A stretch of 64,000 nt of DNA from Marinomonas atlantica. GTDB taxonomy: Bacteria; Pseudomonadota; Gammaproteobacteria; Pseudomonadales; Marinomonadaceae. This document shows positions 48,828-57,666 of this stretch, piece by piece. The stretch covers positions 124,001 through 188,000 of the forward strand of contig NZ_LTAW01000007.1 of assembly GCF_001639725.1 (NCBI RefSeq), read 5' to 3'. How positions within the stretch are numbered: the stretch's first letter is position 1; every line of letters starts with the position of its first letter. Made by a program: the position numbers and the translations under genes. Below the pieces are notes generated by a model. It was not told where the DNA came from and did no database searches. It worked only from the letters and a program-made list of their open reading frames with translations.

Positions 48828-49388
48828 ATGAGTGTAACAAAACTAGGTAAGTTTGCAGTGATTGGTTTGTCTGCAGCTTGGTTGGCGGGTTGTAGTACTA
48901 CGGCGTCTGATTCAGACACTTCTTCTATGGCGAGTGAGGGTTCTGAAGCAGGCACAAACACTTCTGACTCAACTTATGCTGCTGGCGAAGACGGCTCACT
49001 ATCAAGTGTTATTATGGATGATCAAGCGGCTGCGCAACAAAACGCTGATCTTCTGGCTGGTGTAGCGACTGTGTTCTACTTCGATTTCGATAAATCTATT
49101 GTTCGTCCAGAAGCTCGTGAAGCACTTGCTAAACACGCACAGTTTCTGATGGATAACCCAGATGCGCGTATCGTTCTTGAAGGTCATGCTGATGAGCGTG
49201 GTACTCGTGAATACAACATGGCTCTTGGTGAGCGTCGTGCGAAAGCAATCATGCGTTACCTAACTATTCAAGGTGTTCCAGCAGCACAAATTGAAACCGT
49301 TAGCTTTGGTGAAGAAGTTCCTGTTGCTTTTGGTCACGATGCTTCTTCTTGGCAGCTTAACCGTCGTGTAGAGGTTCGCTACGAGTAA
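48828..49388 (+). CDS. pal: Peptidoglycan-associated lipoprotein Pal
   Basis: A 186-residue outer-membrane lipoprotein. The lipobox LAGC lies near residue 22, followed by a Ser/Thr-rich linker and an OmpA-like peptidoglycan-binding domain (about 80-186). This domain has VFYFDFDKSIVRPEA and the binding segment EGHADERGTREYNMALGERRA. It ties the outer membrane to the wall and to TolB. AAGGAG precedes the ATG. It shares a base with the cpoB start. Confidence 0.96.
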   Translation: MSVTKLGKFAVIGLSAAWLAGCSTTASDSDTSSMASEGSEAGTNTSDSTYAAGEDGSLSSVIMDDQAAAQQNADLLAGVATVFYFDFDKSIVRPEAREALAKHAQFLMDNPDARIVLEGHADERGTREYNMALGERRAKAIMRYLTIQGVPAAQIETVSFGEEVPVAFGHDASSWQLNRRVEVRYE

Positions 49389-50161
49389 TGAATACTCGCT
49401 TTAAGATAAGCTCCCTTGCATTGGTGCTGACGTTGTCAGCACCAATTGCAATGGCCAACACGGCAAATGGTATTTCTGCAAATGTCGCGGCAGATCTTCT
49501 GTATCAATTAGAGATGTTGCAGCAAGAAGTTTCCCAGTTGCGTGGTCAAGTTGAGCAACAAAACTACGAATTAAGTAAGCTTAAGTCCTTATCAAAAGAA
49601 CGCTATATTGATCTTGATAAGCGTTTATCAACGTTGTCTACTCAAGCTGCTCCAGCAATGCTCAATAACTCGACGCAAACCGCTGTTGCTTCAAGCAGTC
49701 CTGTATCGGGTCAGCAAACAGGTGGTAATCGTAATTCCTCTGTGAAGAGTTTGGCTACGGCGCCTATAAAGCTTGATGAACCGAGTGCAGAAGCTAAGGC
49801 TGCCTATAATTCTGCATATGCATTGGTTAGAGAGCGTAATTTTGAAGGTGCTCAAACGTCCCTACGCGCGTTTGCCGACAAGTATCCTAGTAATATATTA
49901 ACGGGTAATGCCCATTATTGGTTGGGTGAACTCGCGCTAGTGTTGGGTAATCAGGGTGAAGCTTTAGTTCAATTTAAAACTGTTCAAGATTCCTTTTCGG
50001 GTCATTCAAAAGTGCCGGATGCGATTTATAAACTTGGTATAGTAAATGATCAGCTTGGTAATTCGACATTAGCCAAAGACAGTTTGAATCGTGTGATTGC
50101 AAACTATCCAGATTCGAATGCAGCGGCATTAGCAGCTAATTATTTGAATGATATGAAATAA
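49388..50161 (+). CDS. cpoB: Cell division coordinator CpoB (YbgF)
   Basis: A 257-residue periplasmic protein. It has a signal peptide (about 1-23, ending AMA), an N-terminal trimerising coiled coil (about 35-80), a Ser/Gln linker and C-terminal TPR repeats (about 135-257, with AHYWLGELALVLG and KVPDAIYKLGIVNDQLGN). CpoB coordinates PBP1B with the Tol machine at septation. The start overlaps the pal stop by one base. tRNA-Lys follows after 43 bases with no clear terminator. Confidence 0.93.
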   Translation: MNTRFKISSLALVLTLSAPIAMANTANGISANVAADLLYQLEMLQQEVSQLRGQVEQQNYELSKLKSLSKERYIDLDKRLSTLSTQAAPAMLNNSTQTAVASSSPVSGQQTGGNRNSSVKSLATAPIKLDEPSAEAKAAYNSAYALVRERNFEGAQTSLRAFADKYPSNILTGNAHYWLGELALVLGNQGEALVQFKTVQDSFSGHSKVPDAIYKLGIVNDQLGNSTLAKDSLNRVIANYPDSNAAALAANYLNDMK

Positions 50162-50165
50162 TTTC

Positions 50166-50193
50166 TTGCATTCACCAGTGAAAGCTGTAGTAT
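50166..50193 (+). promoter_or_regulatory. Likely promoter of tRNA-Lys
   Basis: TTGCAT at 50166-50171 and TAGTAT at 50188-50193 are 16 bases apart. They are followed by a GC-rich discriminator (ACGCGGCC), a feature of stable-RNA promoters. The tRNA begins 12 bases past the -10. Confidence 0.5.
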
Positions 50194-50204
50194 ACGCGGC
50201 CGTT

Positions 50205-50280
50205 GGGTCGTTAGCTCAGTTGGTAGAGCAGTTGACTTTTAATCAATTGGTCACTGGTTCGAATCCAGTACGACCCACCA
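50205..50280 (+). tRNA. tRNA-Lys (anticodon TTT)
   Basis: A complete 76-base tRNA. The acceptor stem GGGTCGT pairs with ACGACCC, the D arm is GCTC-AGTTGGTA-GAGC, the anticodon stem GTTGA/TCAAT holds loop CTTTTAA (anticodon TTT, lysine), and the T arm is ACTGG-TTCGAAT-CCAGT. CCA is encoded at the 3' end. It is a single tRNA gene, not part of a cluster. Confidence 0.97.
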
Positions 50281-50318
50281 TATCACTCCAACAATGCCCA
50301 TTTCCAAGGGGTTAATCA

Positions 50319-51365
50319 ATGTCTGAATTAATCGATAAAGCCGCGTTACGCGATACAGTTCAGAAGTATCTGTCTGAAGCTGAAGAATCGCTTAAAAAGC
50401 CCGTCATTGATAATCAAGCTTTGCGTGATGAAATCAAAACGCTCTTGAAAGAAAAAGATGCCGCTTTAGTAGCCCACTATTATACCGAAGATGCTATTCA
50501 AGAGCTTGCCGAAGAAACCGGTGGTGTTATTGCAGATTCATTAGAAATGGCTCGTTTTGGCGCAGAGCATCCAGCTAAAACACTGGTGGTTGCTGGTGTA
50601 AAGTTCATGGGTGAAACGGCGAAAATCTTAAGTCCTGAAAAAACTATTTTGATGCCTACTTTAGAGGCAACGTGCTCTCTTGATATCGGTTGCCCAGAAG
50701 ATGAATTTAACAAGTTCTGTGATCAACATCCTGATCGTACTGTTGTTGTTTATGCTAACACTTCAGCTGCGGTAAAAGCGCGTGCGGATTGGGTGGTTAC
50801 TTCTGCAATAGCCTTAGATGTTGTGCAGTATTTGAGTGATAACGGCGAAAAAATAATTTGGGCGCCAGATCAGCATTTAGGTCACTATGTTCAGTCTCAA
50901 ACGGGCGCTGATGTGTTGTTATGGGACGGTGCGTGTATTGTTCATGAAGAGTTTAAAGCGAAAGGTATTCTTGACCTTAAAGCTATTTATCCTGATGCTG
51001 CGATCTTGGTTCATCCTGAATCGCCTTCGTCAGTGGTGGAAATTGCTGATGTTGTTGGTTCAACGTCGCAGCTACTAAAAGCAACGAAAGAAATGTCTAA
51101 CGACACCTTTATCGTGGCAACTGACCGTGGCATCTTCTACAAGATGAAGCAGGCATCACCTGATAAGCGTTTCGTTGAAGCCCCAACGGCAGGCTCTGGA
51201 GCGACATGTCGCAGTTGTGCACATTGTCCGTGGATGGCTTTGAATTCATTAGAGTTACTGCGTAATGCACTTCGCGATGGCACAGATGAAATCTTTGTTG
51301 ATGAGACTGTTCGAGTGAAGGCATTAAAGCCGCTGCAACGTATGCTTGATTTCAAAAAGGGCTGA
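50319..51365 (+). CDS. nadA: Quinolinate synthase NadA
   Basis: A 348-residue Fe-S enzyme that condenses iminoaspartate with dihydroxyacetone phosphate to quinolinate in NAD biosynthesis. It matches E. coli NadA (347) in length and in motifs [44 protein letters not shown] and the C-terminal [14 protein letters not shown]. These hold the [4Fe-4S] cysteines. AAGGGG precedes the ATG. Confidence 0.97.
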   Translation: MSELIDKAALRDTVQKYLSEAEESLKKPVIDNQALRDEIKTLLKEKDAALVAHYYTEDAIQELAEETGGVIADSLEMARFGAEHPAKTLVVAGVKFMGETAKILSPEKTILMPTLEATCSLDIGCPEDEFNKFCDQHPDRTVVVYANTSAAVKARADWVVTSAIALDVVQYLSDNGEKIIWAPDQHLGHYVQSQTGADVLLWDGACIVHEEFKAKGILDLKAIYPDAAILVHPESPSSVVEIADVVGSTSQLLKATKEMSNDTFIVATDRGIFYKMKQASPDKRFVEAPTAGSGATCRSCAHCPWMALNSLELLRNALRDGTDEIFVDETVRVKALKPLQRMLDFKKG

Positions 51366-51386
51366 GTGCATTCGCTAATAATACTT

Positions 51387-51412
51387 AAAAGCAGCCAATC
51401 GGCTGCTTTTTT
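51387..51412. terminator. Bidirectional terminator between nadA and bepA
   Basis: The stem AAAAGCAGCC/GGCTGCTTTT with an AATC loop is followed by T6 on the plus strand and also serves convergent bepA. Confidence 0.9.
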
Positions 51413-51419
51413 ATGCGTT

Positions 51420-52835
51420 CTAATCAAGTCCTTCACGCTTCTGTGCTTCAAGTATTCGTTCAAGATGCAATTTCACCGTTTCCATGTGTTGCTTTCTTGT
51501 GCCGCTGGATTGTTTTATAGAGCGGTTTATTAGATTCATTGCGGGTAGCTCTTTACCATATTGAAATTCGAGTAATGCGTGGTTAAAAAGTGCGTAGGGT
51601 GTATCGTTCTGTTGCTGGGCTACAGCGATATTATGTCGGTATACCATACGGTTCTGGTAATTCAGTTGTGAATCACTCGTTTGCAGGTAATCTAGGTCAC
51701 TATCTAACTGTCCTGCTAAATATTGGAACGTAAGGTCTTCAGGAGCAAATGACAGTCGATTTCGAGCAATAGATTGTGCTTCTTCTTTTTTGTCGACGGT
51801 AAGATAAGTGATGACTTTTAGGTAGTCGGTAAATTCATTTCGAGTTTTAATACGACGTAAGTTTTCTAAAGCTGACTCATTATAATGTAACAAAAGTTGA
51901 GTGAGCGTTAATGCATAATAATATTCATTATCTGCGTTTATATTTCTGCGTAAGAAGCTCTGATATCCTGTATTTTCTAATGCTGCTCGATAAGCCAGTA
52001 GGGTGGCTCTAAAAAATTGAAATGATGGTGATGATGGTTGAAATAATATTGATTGTTGCTCTTCACCGGTCAAGCTATCACTTAAACGGCTTTGTGGTAG
52101 AGGGTGGGTTGATAGGAATTCAATTCGATTTGAACCCATAGACTCTTTCATTAAGCCTGCTAAAAGATCATTCATGCCACTTGTTGGTAAACCGCTTTGC
52201 TGTAATAACTCGCGTCCACGTCGATCTGCTTCTTGCTCATGGGAGCGAGAATATCTCAGCATGTTTTCTTGTTGGTTGGCTAGGCCTCCAAGCCAAAGAG
52301 CAGAAGTAGTTTCGCCGTCACCTGCTGTCGCTGCAGCAGCCCCCGCAAGCAATAATAACAATGACTTTGCTTGTTCATTCCTTTGGTTTTCAAGCGAACG
52401 CTGGTAATGATGTAGCTCTAAATGGGATATTTCGTGAGCAAGCAGTCCCATAAACATGTTTTCATTGTTAATCAGTCTTAGTATATCGGAGTAAATGAAA
52501 AGGTGGCTACCTGGTATTACAAAAGCATTCATTTGGCTGCTATTTAATAGTGTGAGTTCAATTGTTTTATCGTTTAAGCCGGTATTTGGTATCAGATCAG
52601 CAATAGCTTGACGAAGGTAGTTATAGGCGGGAGGGAACTCTATAAGTCCTCTACTTCCATTGATTTTTCGAAACCAATACTGCCCAAGAACATAACTTGG
52701 GTTTGATAGGCTTCTCTCGTTCTCGTAACGCGCTAGATCGGGCAAATCATGGGAGTTGGCTAAAGAAAGAGGTATTGAAAATACAAGACTAATTGATATA
52801 AGTAGCTTGCTGATTTGTAAAAAAAAATGTCTCAT
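51420..52835 (-). CDS. bepA: BepA-like periplasmic M48 metalloprotease
   Basis: A 471-residue exported metalloprotease/chaperone involved in outer-membrane protein and LptD assembly. It has a signal peptide (1-26, ending SLA). The zinc motif HEISHLELHH is near residue 138, the second zinc ligand region SRSHEQEADRRG near 203, and the C-terminal half is TPR-like. Length is close to E. coli BepA (487). It is divergent from the TusA-like gene with only 30 bases between start codons. Confidence 0.9.
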   Translation of the reverse strand: MRHFFLQISKLLISISLVFSIPLSLANSHDLPDLARYENERSLSNPSYVLGQYWFRKINGSRGLIEFPPAYNYLRQAIADLIPNTGLNDKTIELTLLNSSQMNAFVIPGSHLFIYSDILRLINNENMFMGLLAHEISHLELHHYQRSLENQRNEQAKSLLLLLAGAAAATAGDGETTSALWLGGLANQQENMLRYSRSHEQEADRRGRELLQQSGLPTSGMNDLLAGLMKESMGSNRIEFLSTHPLPQSRLSDSLTGEEQQSILFQPSSPSFQFFRATLLAYRAALENTGYQSFLRRNINADNEYYYALTLTQLLLHYNESALENLRRIKTRNEFTDYLKVITYLTVDKKEEAQSIARNRLSFAPEDLTFQYLAGQLDSDLDYLQTSDSQLNYQNRMVYRHNIAVAQQQNDTPYALFNHALLEFQYGKELPAMNLINRSIKQSSGTRKQHMETVKLHLERILEAQKREGLD

Positions 52836-52865
52836 AGTGGCCTGAGTTTAAAAGCGAGAAGAAAG

Positions 52866-53111
52866 ATGCTTGATACACAGCAGTATGACGTAATCGTAGA
52901 TGCAAAAGAAGATCGTTGTCCAATGCCTTTACTAAAACTTAAAATGGCATTGGCGAAAATGTCTGCCAATCAAACCGTGTGTGTTTATGCGAACGATGAA
53001 GGTTCTCTCAAAGATATTCCACATTTTCTTGCGTTAGTTGGATTGCCCTTAGTTGAACAGGGTGAGAGGGAGAGCACCTATTACTTTGTAACCTGTAAGC
53101 AAGAGTCGTAA
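52866..53111 (+). CDS. TusA-family sulfurtransferase paralogue
   Basis: An 81-residue TusA-fold protein with the active segment DRCPMPLLKLKMAL (Cys18) and DEGSLKDIPHFLALVG. It lacks the QGLxCPEP of the true TusA encoded at 9863-10111, so it is a paralogue of unknown acceptor. Such genes commonly sit between bepA and perM in gammaproteobacteria. The ATG at 52866 has GAGAAGAAAG upstream. A frame opening 13 codons earlier overlaps the bepA start region and is rejected. It is two bases from perM. Confidence 0.85.
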   Translation: MLDTQQYDVIVDAKEDRCPMPLLKLKMALAKMSANQTVCVYANDEGSLKDIPHFLALVGLPLVEQGERESTYYFVTCKQES

Positions 53112-53113
53112 CT

Positions 53114-54196
53114 ATGATTCGGATCCTTGATAATCTAATGACGCGCTATCTCAGTAATGAAGAAGTGGTCATTTTCATTCTTTTACTGATTTCAACGCTG
53201 CTAGTTGTAGCGTTCTGGGGCGGGATTTTAGCGCCCGTGTTCATTGCTGTTGTATTTGCTTTTCTTTTGCAGGGACTAATAAATCGCTGTAAACGTCTAG
53301 GATTGAGTCACAATGTTTCTGTCACGTTAGTTTTTATAGGTTTTCTTGCAGTGTGTGGCGCATTTATTGGTGTGATGGTGCCAATCATTTGGCGACAGGC
53401 TGTTCGATTTATTAATGATTTACCTCGTATGTTTGGCGATCTACAAGCCTTTGTACAGAGCTTGGCTCAAGAACACTCTAGCTATGTCAGTCAAGGTTCA
53501 GTAGATGAGGTTGTAAGCCTTGTGGCGGCTGAAGCGGCTACACTTGGGCAATGGTTGCTTTCGTATTCTTTGACTAGCATTCCGTCGTTGTTTTCACTGA
53601 TGTTGTATTTGGTGTTGGTGCCGTTGGTCATGTTCTTTGTGTTGAAAGATCAAGTTAAAATAGTAGCTTACATGACGTCATGGTTACCGAAAGAGCGTCA
53701 AATGATGCAGAGCATTTCTCACGAGATGAATGACCAAATCGCTAATTATATACGCGGTAAAGTGATTGAAATGGTCGTGGTAGGCGTGGTGACCTTTGCT
53801 GTGTTCTGGTTTTTTGATTTGCGGTATTCTGCGTTGTTAGCGTTGTTAGTTGGCTTATCGGTACTAATTCCTTATATCGGAGCTGCTGCTGTCACTGTGC
53901 CGGTGGTCTTGGTTGCCTTCTATCAATTTGGTGCGTCCAATGAATTTTGGTATGTTTTTGCGGCATACTTTGTTGTTCAGGCTCTTGATGGTAACGTTTT
54001 AGTGCCTTTGCTATTTTCTGAGGCAGTTAACTTACATCCATTAGCCATTATTGTTGCAGTATTATTTTTTGGGGGCATTTGGGGTTTTTGGGGTGTGTTT
54101 TTTGCCATTCCACTGGCTACGCTTGTTAAGGCTATTATTAATGCTTGGCCGAGAGTTCAGGGCGATAAGTTGATTGCGCCATCAGGTCACTCCTAA
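53114..54196 (+). CDS. perM: AI-2E family transporter (PerM-like)
   Basis: A 360-residue membrane protein with about eight helices of the AI-2E transporter family. It contains VPLVMFFVLKDQ, LIPYIGAAAVTVPVVLVAF and LVPLLFSEAVNLHPLAII, which are the conserved family blocks. The transported substrate is unproven for PerM. It is cotranscribed with the TusA paralogue and ends at a strong terminator shared with bcp. Confidence 0.87.
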   Translation: MIRILDNLMTRYLSNEEVVIFILLLISTLLVVAFWGGILAPVFIAVVFAFLLQGLINRCKRLGLSHNVSVTLVFIGFLAVCGAFIGVMVPIIWRQAVRFINDLPRMFGDLQAFVQSLAQEHSSYVSQGSVDEVVSLVAAEAATLGQWLLSYSLTSIPSLFSLMLYLVLVPLVMFFVLKDQVKIVAYMTSWLPKERQMMQSISHEMNDQIANYIRGKVIEMVVVGVVTFAVFWFFDLRYSALLALLVGLSVLIPYIGAAAVTVPVVLVAFYQFGASNEFWYVFAAYFVVQALDGNVLVPLLFSEAVNLHPLAIIVAVLFFGGIWGFWGVFFAIPLATLVKAIINAWPRVQGDKLIAPSGHS

Positions 54197-54212
54197 AGAG
54201 TAACAAAATACT

Positions 54213-54246
54213 AAAAGCCGAGCCCCGTTCAAGGCTCGGCTTTTTT
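54213..54246. terminator. Bidirectional terminator between perM and bcp
   Basis: The 12-base stem AAAAGCCGAGCC/GGCTCGGCTTTT is flanked by A and T tracts between convergent genes. Confidence 0.92.
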
Positions 54247-54260
54247 GGTTTTAAATAAGG

Positions 54261-54707
54261 TTAAATAATCTGTGCTGTATGCTCTTTTGTTTTGACTTTC
54301 TCGATGATGTTTTCAAGGTTGCCGTTTTCATCAATGATGAATGTTGTGCGTACAGTCCCCATAAACTCTTTTCCCATGAATTTTTTTAGTTTCCATGTGT
54401 CGTATAGATCATGAACAGATTTATCTTCATCTGAGATGAGAGTAAAGGGTAGCTCATTTTTAGCGATAAAGTTTTGATGGCGTTTTTCTGTGTCTGGGCT
54501 GATACCTAGCACCACGTAACCAGCATCAGTTAATTCTTTATGATTATCTCTTAGATTGCAGGCTTGCGCTGTACAGCCAGGTGTGGAGTCTTTTGGATAA
54601 AAATAAAGCACTACTTTCTTGCCACGGTAGTCACTCAGTTTGACTGGATTGCCGTCTTGATCTTTTGACGTAAAGTCTGGTGCTGGTTGACCTATTGTTA
54701 AGCTCAT
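54261..54707 (-). CDS. bcp: Thioredoxin-dependent peroxiredoxin Bcp
   Basis: A 148-residue peroxiredoxin that reduces hydrogen peroxide and organic hydroperoxides. The catalytic segment STPGCTAQACNLRD holds the peroxidatic and resolving cysteines five apart (C45, C50), as in atypical 2-Cys Bcp/PrxQ. The ATG at 54707 follows GGAGCAGAAA. The frame continues 18 codons upstream but without family residues. It is divergent from dapA. Confidence 0.94.
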   Translation of the reverse strand: MSLTIGQPAPDFTSKDQDGNPVKLSDYRGKKVVLYFYPKDSTPGCTAQACNLRDNHKELTDAGYVVLGISPDTEKRHQNFIAKNELPFTLISDEDKSVHDLYDTWKLKKFMGKEFMGTVRTTFIIDENGNLENIIEKVKTKEHTAQII

Positions 54708-54880
54708 TTTCTGCTCCATGTATGGGTGATTTTCGTCTTTGAATACGTATAGAAATGACAAATTGGATGCTAAGTGTACTTGATATCCTCGTTCGACTAA
54801 ATATTGCCTTTAAGTTGTGTTGTATAGGGGGTACGTGAGCGGTAGACTATGCACGCTTAATTCAATGTGGAGATGTATGA

Positions 54881-55762
54881 ATGATTACTGGAAGCTTAGT
54901 TGCGCTTATCACACCAATGACACTGGATGGTAATATCGATAAGCAAAAGCTAGATGAGCTCGTAGAGTACCATATCGCTGCGGGTACCCACGGCATTGTT
55001 GCGGTTGGTACAACCGGTGAATCTGCCACATTAACCTACGATGAACACGCTAATGTTATTCGCCAAGTGGTTGAAAAGGTTAACGGTCGTGTACCTGTCA
55101 TTGCTGGTACAGGGGCTAACTCAACTCATGAAGCGATTGATCTTACTCAGCGAGCAAAAGATGCAGGTGCCGATGCATGTTTGCTAGTCGTGCCTTATTA
55201 CAATCGACCAACGCAAGAAGGCATGTTTCAGCATTTTAAAGCCATTGCAGAAGCAGTCGATATTCCTCAGATTTTGTACAATGTTCCAGGTCGCACTGTG
55301 GCCGATATGTCTAATGAGACCACTCTACGTCTTGCAGGTATCTCCAACATCGTTGGCATAAAGGACGCAACGGGTGACCTAGAGCGAGGAAAGCAGTTAA
55401 TTGAAAATGCTCCCGAGGGCTTTGCAGTCTACTCTGGCGACGATCCTACTGCAGTTGGATTAATGTTGTTAGGTGGTAAAGGCAATATCTCGGTCACAGC
55501 AAACGTTGCACCTAAGCAAGTTGCTAAGGCCGCTGAATTAGCTATTTCGGGTGATGCGGAGCAAGCACATAAAGTTGATATTGGTATTAGTGCATTGCAC
55601 AGTGCTCTATTTGTTGAACCGAATCCGATCCCTGTTAAATGGGCCGCTGCGCAACTTGGTCTCTGTGAATTAAGTATTCGACTGCCATTGACAGAGCTGT
55701 CTTCTCAATACCATGATGCGGTTAATGAAGCACTTATTGCTTCGGGTATTAAGGATAATTAA
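54881..55762 (+). CDS. dapA: 4-hydroxy-tetrahydrodipicolinate synthase DapA
   Basis: A 293-residue aldolase condensing pyruvate with aspartate semialdehyde, the first committed step to diaminopimelate and lysine. It has GTTGESATL near residue 43, VVPYYNRPTQEG, the YNVPGRT block, and the Schiff-base lysine in GIKDATGDLER (about residue 161). GGAGATG precedes the ATG. bamC starts two bases after its stop. Confidence 0.97.
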   Translation: MITGSLVALITPMTLDGNIDKQKLDELVEYHIAAGTHGIVAVGTTGESATLTYDEHANVIRQVVEKVNGRVPVIAGTGANSTHEAIDLTQRAKDAGADACLLVVPYYNRPTQEGMFQHFKAIAEAVDIPQILYNVPGRTVADMSNETTLRLAGISNIVGIKDATGDLERGKQLIENAPEGFAVYSGDDPTAVGLMLLGGKGNISVTANVAPKQVAKAAELAISGDAEQAHKVDIGISALHSALFVEPNPIPVKWAAAQLGLCELSIRLPLTELSSQYHDAVNEALIASGIKDN

Positions 55763-55764
55763 TT

Positions 55765-56856
55765 ATGAACAAACAGATCAAAAAACTGGCCATGCTGGGA
55801 AGCTTAGCTTCAGTTGTAACCTTGTCTGGCTGCTCTAATGTTGTTACTGATCATGGTTTGGATTACCAAGATGCGCGCAGCAGTGAGGTTGAGTTAAAAT
55901 TGCCACCGGGTCGTCATGATGTGACTGATAAGCTGATCATCCCAAATGAAGATCGTATTGCAAATTTAGATGCGAAAGGTGAATTCGAAGCACCAAGAGC
56001 GCCAAAGCCTTATTTGCCAATGGCCTACGTATCGATGGTTTTAGGTCAGTATGATGTGACGTTTGAGATACCAACTAATTTATCGCAATCAAAGCTGTTG
56101 CTCAGCAATTACTTCGCGTCTTTCAGTGGTAAAACTGTTGTTTTTAATCAAGTGAGTGAAACTGAGTTAGTCAGTGCGCCTATCCAGTTTAAAGAGCAAG
56201 GTACTTTGTCGAAGCTCTGGAATAGCATTACACGCCTTGAGCCTGAAAAATATCGTTTAACGATTGATTTTGTGCCGAGAAAAAATGCAACCGAAGCAAG
56301 GATTCAACTGATTAAAATTTCAGAACAAGGCGAATCCTTAGTGGATCTTACTTTAGATGAAGCCAGCGCTAGTCAAATGGTTGATGCTTGGTCACATATC
56401 TCTAAAGACTTGACTACAGAGACAGCATTGTTATCGAAGCAAGGGCAAAAGCCGGTTCTTAAATCTCGTATCTGGACGAACCAAGACGGTAAGTTGGCAC
56501 TTTTTCTTGGTAAAGAAGCAGATTTAGCCTCCTTAAATAACTACATTCGTAATACATCTGGTGTGCACATTACTAGTGAGACACCGCCAGAATTATCACT
56601 AGTCCCTCAAGATAAACTTGCTCGAGTTGGTGATATTGTAGATTTCAAAGTGCCGCTAGGGCCAATTGGTACGAATGAAGAAGTTGTTTTATTTAAAGTG
56701 CGTCGTCGAAATTTGGACGATGTCAGTTGGACTGAGCGTAGCTACCCTTACGACTTAAAACGCCAACAGGAAGGCTACTTTTTAACGATAGATGCAGGCG
56801 CAACGGAAACCCCAACGTTGACGACTTATCGAATTCTTTCGCTGTTAGCGAAGTAA
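55765..56856 (+). CDS. bamC: Outer-membrane assembly lipoprotein BamC (NlpB)
   Basis: A 363-residue lipoprotein of the BAM complex that inserts outer-membrane proteins. The lipobox LSGC is near residue 23. The conserved lasso-like N-terminal stretch (about 30-80, with LKLPPGRHDVTDKL) precedes two helix-grip domains. The gene order dapA-bamC-purC is conserved in gammaproteobacteria and supports the name. Confidence 0.9.
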   Translation: MNKQIKKLAMLGSLASVVTLSGCSNVVTDHGLDYQDARSSEVELKLPPGRHDVTDKLIIPNEDRIANLDAKGEFEAPRAPKPYLPMAYVSMVLGQYDVTFEIPTNLSQSKLLLSNYFASFSGKTVVFNQVSETELVSAPIQFKEQGTLSKLWNSITRLEPEKYRLTIDFVPRKNATEARIQLIKISEQGESLVDLTLDEASASQMVDAWSHISKDLTTETALLSKQGQKPVLKSRIWTNQDGKLALFLGKEADLASLNNYIRNTSGVHITSETPPELSLVPQDKLARVGDIVDFKVPLGPIGTNEEVVLFKVRRRNLDDVSWTERSYPYDLKRQQEGYFLTIDAGATETPTLTTYRILSLLAK

Positions 56857-56892
56857 CTAATCCCCTCACAGTATTTATTGGAGATTCTCCAC

Positions 56893-57609
56893 ATGGAAAA
56901 ACGACAAGAGCTATATGCAGGTAAAGCAAAATCGGTATTTCGTACCGATGACCCTGATAAAATGGTTCTAGTATTCCGTAACGACACGTCTGCGTTCGAC
57001 GGTAAAAAAGTAGAGCAGCTTGATCGTAAAGGCATGGTAAATAACAAATTTAATGCCTTCATTATGAGTAAACTAGAAGCCGCCGGCATCCCGACACATT
57101 TTGAAGCACTATTAAGTGATACAGAATGTTTGGTTAAATGCCTTGATATGATGCCGATCGAATGCGTTGTACGTAATGTTGCTGCTGGTAGCTTGTGCCG
57201 TCGTTTAGGTGTGACAGAAGGTCAAGAGCTAGCGCCACCAACATTTGAATTGTTCTTAAAGAACGATGAGTTGGGTGACCCTATGATCAACGAATCTCAC
57301 GTTGAGTCGTTTGGTTGGGCCGAGCCTGAGCATCTAGCTAAAGCAAAAGAGCTTACATACCAAGTCAATGATGTGCTTAAAGCATTATTTGCTGAAGGCG
57401 GCATGATCCTTGTGGATTATAAGCTTGAGTTTGGTTTGTTTAACGGTAAAGTCGTGTTGGGTGACGAGTTCTCTCCAGATGGTTGTCGTTTGTGGGATGC
57501 TGAAACCAAAGAAAAGCTAGACAAAGATCGTTTCCGTCAGGGTCTTGGCGGCGTGATTGAAGCTTATGAAGATGTTGGGCGTCGTATTGGCATCGATTTT
57601 GATGCGTAA
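56893..57609 (+). CDS. purC: Phosphoribosylaminoimidazole-succinocarboxamide synthase PurC
   Basis: A 238-residue SAICAR synthetase of purine biosynthesis. Motifs are [11 protein letters not shown] at the N-terminus, [24 protein letters not shown] and [20 protein letters not shown]. The ATG at 56893 follows GGAGA. A TTG five codons earlier overlaps that ribosome site. It ends at a hairpin terminator. Confidence 0.96.
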   Translation: MEKRQELYAGKAKSVFRTDDPDKMVLVFRNDTSAFDGKKVEQLDRKGMVNNKFNAFIMSKLEAAGIPTHFEALLSDTECLVKCLDMMPIECVVRNVAAGSLCRRLGVTEGQELAPPTFELFLKNDELGDPMINESHVESFGWAEPEHLAKAKELTYQVNDVLKALFAEGGMILVDYKLEFGLFNGKVVLGDEFSPDGCRLWDAETKEKLDKDRFRQGLGGVIEAYEDVGRRIGIDFDA

Positions 57610-57623
57610 TATTCGCTAATCAC

Positions 57624-57652
57624 AAGAAGGGGCTTTATGCCCCTTCTTTGTT
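57624..57652 (+). terminator. Terminator after purC
   Basis: The stem AAGAAGGGGC/GCCCCTTCTT with a 5-base loop is followed by TGTT. Confidence 0.75.
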
Positions 57653-57666
57653 ATGGACCATTTTAA